A stretch of 64,000 nt of DNA from Nitrosococcus halophilus Nc 4 (GTDB lineage Bacteria; Pseudomonadota; Gammaproteobacteria; Nitrosococcales; Nitrosococcaceae): positions 1,014,261 to 1,078,260 of the forward strand of contig NC_013960.1 in NCBI RefSeq assembly GCF_000024725.1. The letters are read 5' to 3'. This document shows, piece by piece, positions 62,250-64,000 of the stretch. A program made the position numbers and the translations under genes. The notes beneath the pieces were generated by a model. The model saw only the letters and a list, made by a program, of their open reading frames with translations. It ran no database searches and had not been told where the DNA came from. Within the stretch, counting starts at the first letter, position 1. Each line of letters starts with the position of its first letter.

Positions 62250-62909
62250 ATGTTGTCTAAATTAAAGCAATGGTGGCAAGCCATTAGCGAGTATTTTAAG
62301 GTTCATTGGCGCCCGATTGCGGTTGGGGCGGGTGGTTTATTTGGTCTGATCGTTATCGTTTTCGGTGGTGAGGCGGCATTGTCGACCACCACTTTTTGTA
62401 CCAGTTGCCACTCCATGTCTTACCCCTATGAGGAATTGCAAGAATCTGCCCATTATGGTTCGTTTGGGCTAGAACCCCAGTGTAAAGATTGCCACATTCC
62501 CCAAGGCTTAGGGAACTTTCACAAGGCGGTTTACACCCATGTGGTGGATGGGGTGCGAGAACTATATTTAGAATTTACCAACGATTATTCTACACTTGAA
62601 AAATTCAATGAGCGGCGGTTGGAAATGGCCCACCATGCTCGCATGAATCTCAGGGGTTGGGATAGTGTCACTTGCCGAGATTGTCACAAGAATCCGCAAC
62701 CTGTAGCTAAATCCGGCAAGCGAGCTCACAAAAAGCTGAACGAAGGATGGACCTGTATTGATTGCCATCAGAATCTAGTACATGCGCCCGTAGAGCATAC
62801 TGATCTTGATGCCAGTGAGCGTAGGGGCGAGATGATTATTAGGGAGAAAATAGACTGGACAGACCGTAATCCATTGGCCTCGGTGGAGACTCGTTCAGTA
62901 AGGAATTAA
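62250..62909 (+). CDS. cycB: Cytochrome cM552 (NapC/NirT family)
   Basis: A 219-residue membrane-anchored tetraheme cytochrome. One N-terminal helix (about 24-43, IAVGAGGLFGLIVIVFGGEA) precedes four heme sites: FCTSCHS, QCKDCHI, TCRDCHK and TCIDCHQ. It belongs to the NapC/NirT quinol-dehydrogenase family and probably passes electrons from c554 to ubiquinone. It is the last gene of the hao operon, before a terminator. Confidence 0.97.
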   Translation: MLSKLKQWWQAISEYFKVHWRPIAVGAGGLFGLIVIVFGGEAALSTTTFCTSCHSMSYPYEELQESAHYGSFGLEPQCKDCHIPQGLGNFHKAVYTHVVDGVRELYLEFTNDYSTLEKFNERRLEMAHHARMNLRGWDSVTCRDCHKNPQPVAKSGKRAHKKLNEGWTCIDCHQNLVHAPVEHTDLDASERRGEMIIREKIDWTDRNPLASVETRSVRN

Positions 62910-62942
62910 ATACAAAATAACGACAATATTTTAGATCTTATC

Positions 62943-62970
62943 AAAAACCCCGGCCTTGGTCGGGGTTTTT
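62943..62970 (+). terminator. Terminator of the hao operon
   Basis: AAAAACCCCG (62943-62952) pairs with CGGGGTTTTT (about 62961-62970), around the loop GCCTTGGT, with a T run following. Confidence 0.9.
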
Positions 62971-62999
62971 GTTTTTGGCGGGTATGATATGACCTGGTG

Positions 63000-63563
63000 T
63001 TATTGCCAACGGCGAAGGGCTTTATAGACTCGGCTCGGGTACCATATTTTTCCAATACTGCCATTATAACGGGCTAGGGCTCGAGTAAGATTGCCTTTTT
63101 CTTGGTCGATATAGTGACGAAGGATAGTGCAACCAAAACGCAGGTTGGTCGCAATATCCAAGAGATTATCTTTTCTATGGCCAATTTCTTTGCGCCAAAA
63201 AGGCATGACTTGCATGAGGCCTCGAGCACCGGCCTCAGAAATGGCAAAACGGTCGAAGTTGCTTTCCACTTCGATGACCGCTAATACCAGTTCAGGAGGT
63301 AAATTTGCCCGGACTGCTTCCCGGTGAGCCAGACGCAGGATTGTTAGGCGTTCTTTAAGATTAGGGAGCCGGCTTTTAAGGCGGTACTCCATATCTAGTA
63401 ACCAAACCTGGGCATGGAATCGGTCTTTAAAACCATCTTTCATGCCAACAGCGGCAATAAGTTGTTGCCGCAACTGGGCATCGGGTCGCTCAGTAGTGGC
63501 TGCACCCAACAGGGTAGAAAAGGAAGCTAGAATAAATAGCAAACTGTAACCAAGGAGATTCAT
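63000..63563 (-). CDS. Lytic transglycosylase (SLT domain)
   Basis: A 187-residue exported murein-cleaving enzyme. The signal is residues 1-21 ([14 protein letters not shown]). The SLT motifs are [29 protein letters not shown], with the catalytic Glu in IEVES, followed by [13 protein letters not shown] and ALARYNGS. It is a single-domain form. Its ATG overlaps the stop of proS (ATGA), so the two genes are coupled. Confidence 0.94.
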   Translation of the reverse strand: MNLLGYSLLFILASFSTLLGAATTERPDAQLRQQLIAAVGMKDGFKDRFHAQVWLLDMEYRLKSRLPNLKERLTILRLAHREAVRANLPPELVLAVIEVESNFDRFAISEAGARGLMQVMPFWRKEIGHRKDNLLDIATNLRFGCTILRHYIDQEKGNLTRALARYNGSIGKIWYPSRVYKALRRWQ

Positions 63564-64000
63564 GACCTCCCGGGTATCGGAGTTTTTAATTCAGACTTGA
63601 GTCCAGGAATTAAGTTGTCTAACTGAATTGTGCTCGTTTTACCATCTCGGCGCCGCTTGTATTCGACAGTACCCGCATCCAATCCTCGGTCACTAATCAC
63701 TAGGCGGTGGGGGATACCAATCAAATCCATATCAGTAAATATTACTCCAGGACGCAATTGACGGTCATCGAGCAATACTTCAAAACCTGCTGCTTGTAAC
63801 TGGCTATAGAGTTGATCGGCTGTTTCCCGTACCCGTACTGACTTATGGGCATTAATAGGTACGAGAGCCAACTGGAAGGGGGCAATGGGATCAGGCCAGA
63901 TAATGCCGTGCTCATCATGATTTTGTTCAATGGCCGCAGCGACTACTCGAGAGACCCCAATACCATAGCAGCCCATCGTCAAGATAATAGCTTGTCCTGT
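63560..64000 (-). CDS. proS: Prolyl-tRNA synthetase, C-terminal part
   Basis: The gene runs off the right edge. The visible 146 codons start within the class II motif 3 region ([24 protein letters not shown]) and end with the anticodon-binding domain ([35 protein letters not shown]) and a short tail. The 5' part with the editing domain is outside the window. The stop lies inside the start of the transglycosylase gene. Confidence 0.96.
   Translation of the reverse strand, partial: TGQAIILTMGCYGIGVSRVVAAAIEQNHDEHGIIWPDPIAPFQLALVPINAHKSVRVRETADQLYSQLQAAGFEVLLDDRQLRPGVIFTDMDLIGIPHRLVISDRGLDAGTVEYKRRRDGKTSTIQLDNLIPGLKSELKTPIPGRS

Noticed and set aside
1-64000. CRISPR arrays and rRNA genes
   Set aside because: No regularly spaced direct repeats of suitable length and no rRNA-like sequence were seen.

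Overview
The window looks like chromosome from a gammaproteobacterial ammonia oxidiser of the Nitrosococcus type (inference). The strongest evidence is the right end: haoA, haoB, cycA (cytochrome c554) and cycB (cytochrome cM552) lie in a row at 58.6-62.9 kb. Just before them is a copper nitrite reductase cluster of the ncgA-ncgB-ncgC-nirK kind (52.6-55.8 kb) and a cytochrome P460 gene. The pcnB-folK-panB-panC order and a B12-riboswitch-controlled BtuB receptor also fit a gammaproteobacterium.

Layout. (1) 1-8.85 kb is the right-hand part of an integrated P4-satellite-like element. It has a tyrosine integrase, a DUF4258/DUF2283 pair, an unknown ORF, AlpA, a Prim-Pol/helicase, a long AT- and G-rich non-coding stretch with palindromes, a 59-residue membrane protein, and two cargo-like genes (DUF2971 and a DUF5655 nuclease-like protein). 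It ends in a 3' fragment of tRNA-Lys(CTT). (2) 9.2-20.4 kb is a second accessory block: a type I restriction-modification operon with extra genes between hsdS and hsdR, a YgjP-type metalloprotease and a HicAB module. HsdR is broken twice, by a 90-bp MITE and by an amber codon. (3) 20.5-24.9 kb holds a Lon-like protease, a small membrane protein and two short peptides with nearly identical double-glycine leaders and unrelated cores, one of them a proline-rich repeat. (4) 24.9-49.9 kb is housekeeping: cobalamin phosphatase and BtuB, ferrochelatase, isoaspartyl peptidase and Pcm, a Clp1-like kinase, an MFS transporter, a rimB-rimK-aspartoacylase operon, ptsP, an acyl-CoA dehydrogenase, an RNase Z-like protein, a DksA-like protein, a His-rich cytochrome c, tRNA-Glu(CTC), pcnB-folK-panB-panC-panD and acylphosphatase. 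(5) 49.9-51.3 kb is a solo TnpB insertion element. (6) 51.5-62.9 kb is the nitrogen-oxidation region. (7) 63.0-64.0 kb holds a lytic transglycosylase and the 3' end of proS.

How the genes work together. HAO oxidises hydroxylamine and passes electrons through c554 to cM552 and the quinone pool. NirK, the NcgABC proteins and cytochrome P460 act on the NO, nitrite and hydroxylamine made or leaked by this pathway. Four palindromes resembling NsrR sites lie upstream of the copper genes, which suggests NO-responsive control. A MocR-type regulator sits in tandem with the P460 gene and is divergent from haoA. Several genes show decay (integrase lacking its first catalytic Arg, hsdR, the pcm N-terminus, a copper-ligand-less cupredoxin duplicate), so the accessory regions appear to be degrading. 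All functional names rest on reading motifs by eye; no database search was run.
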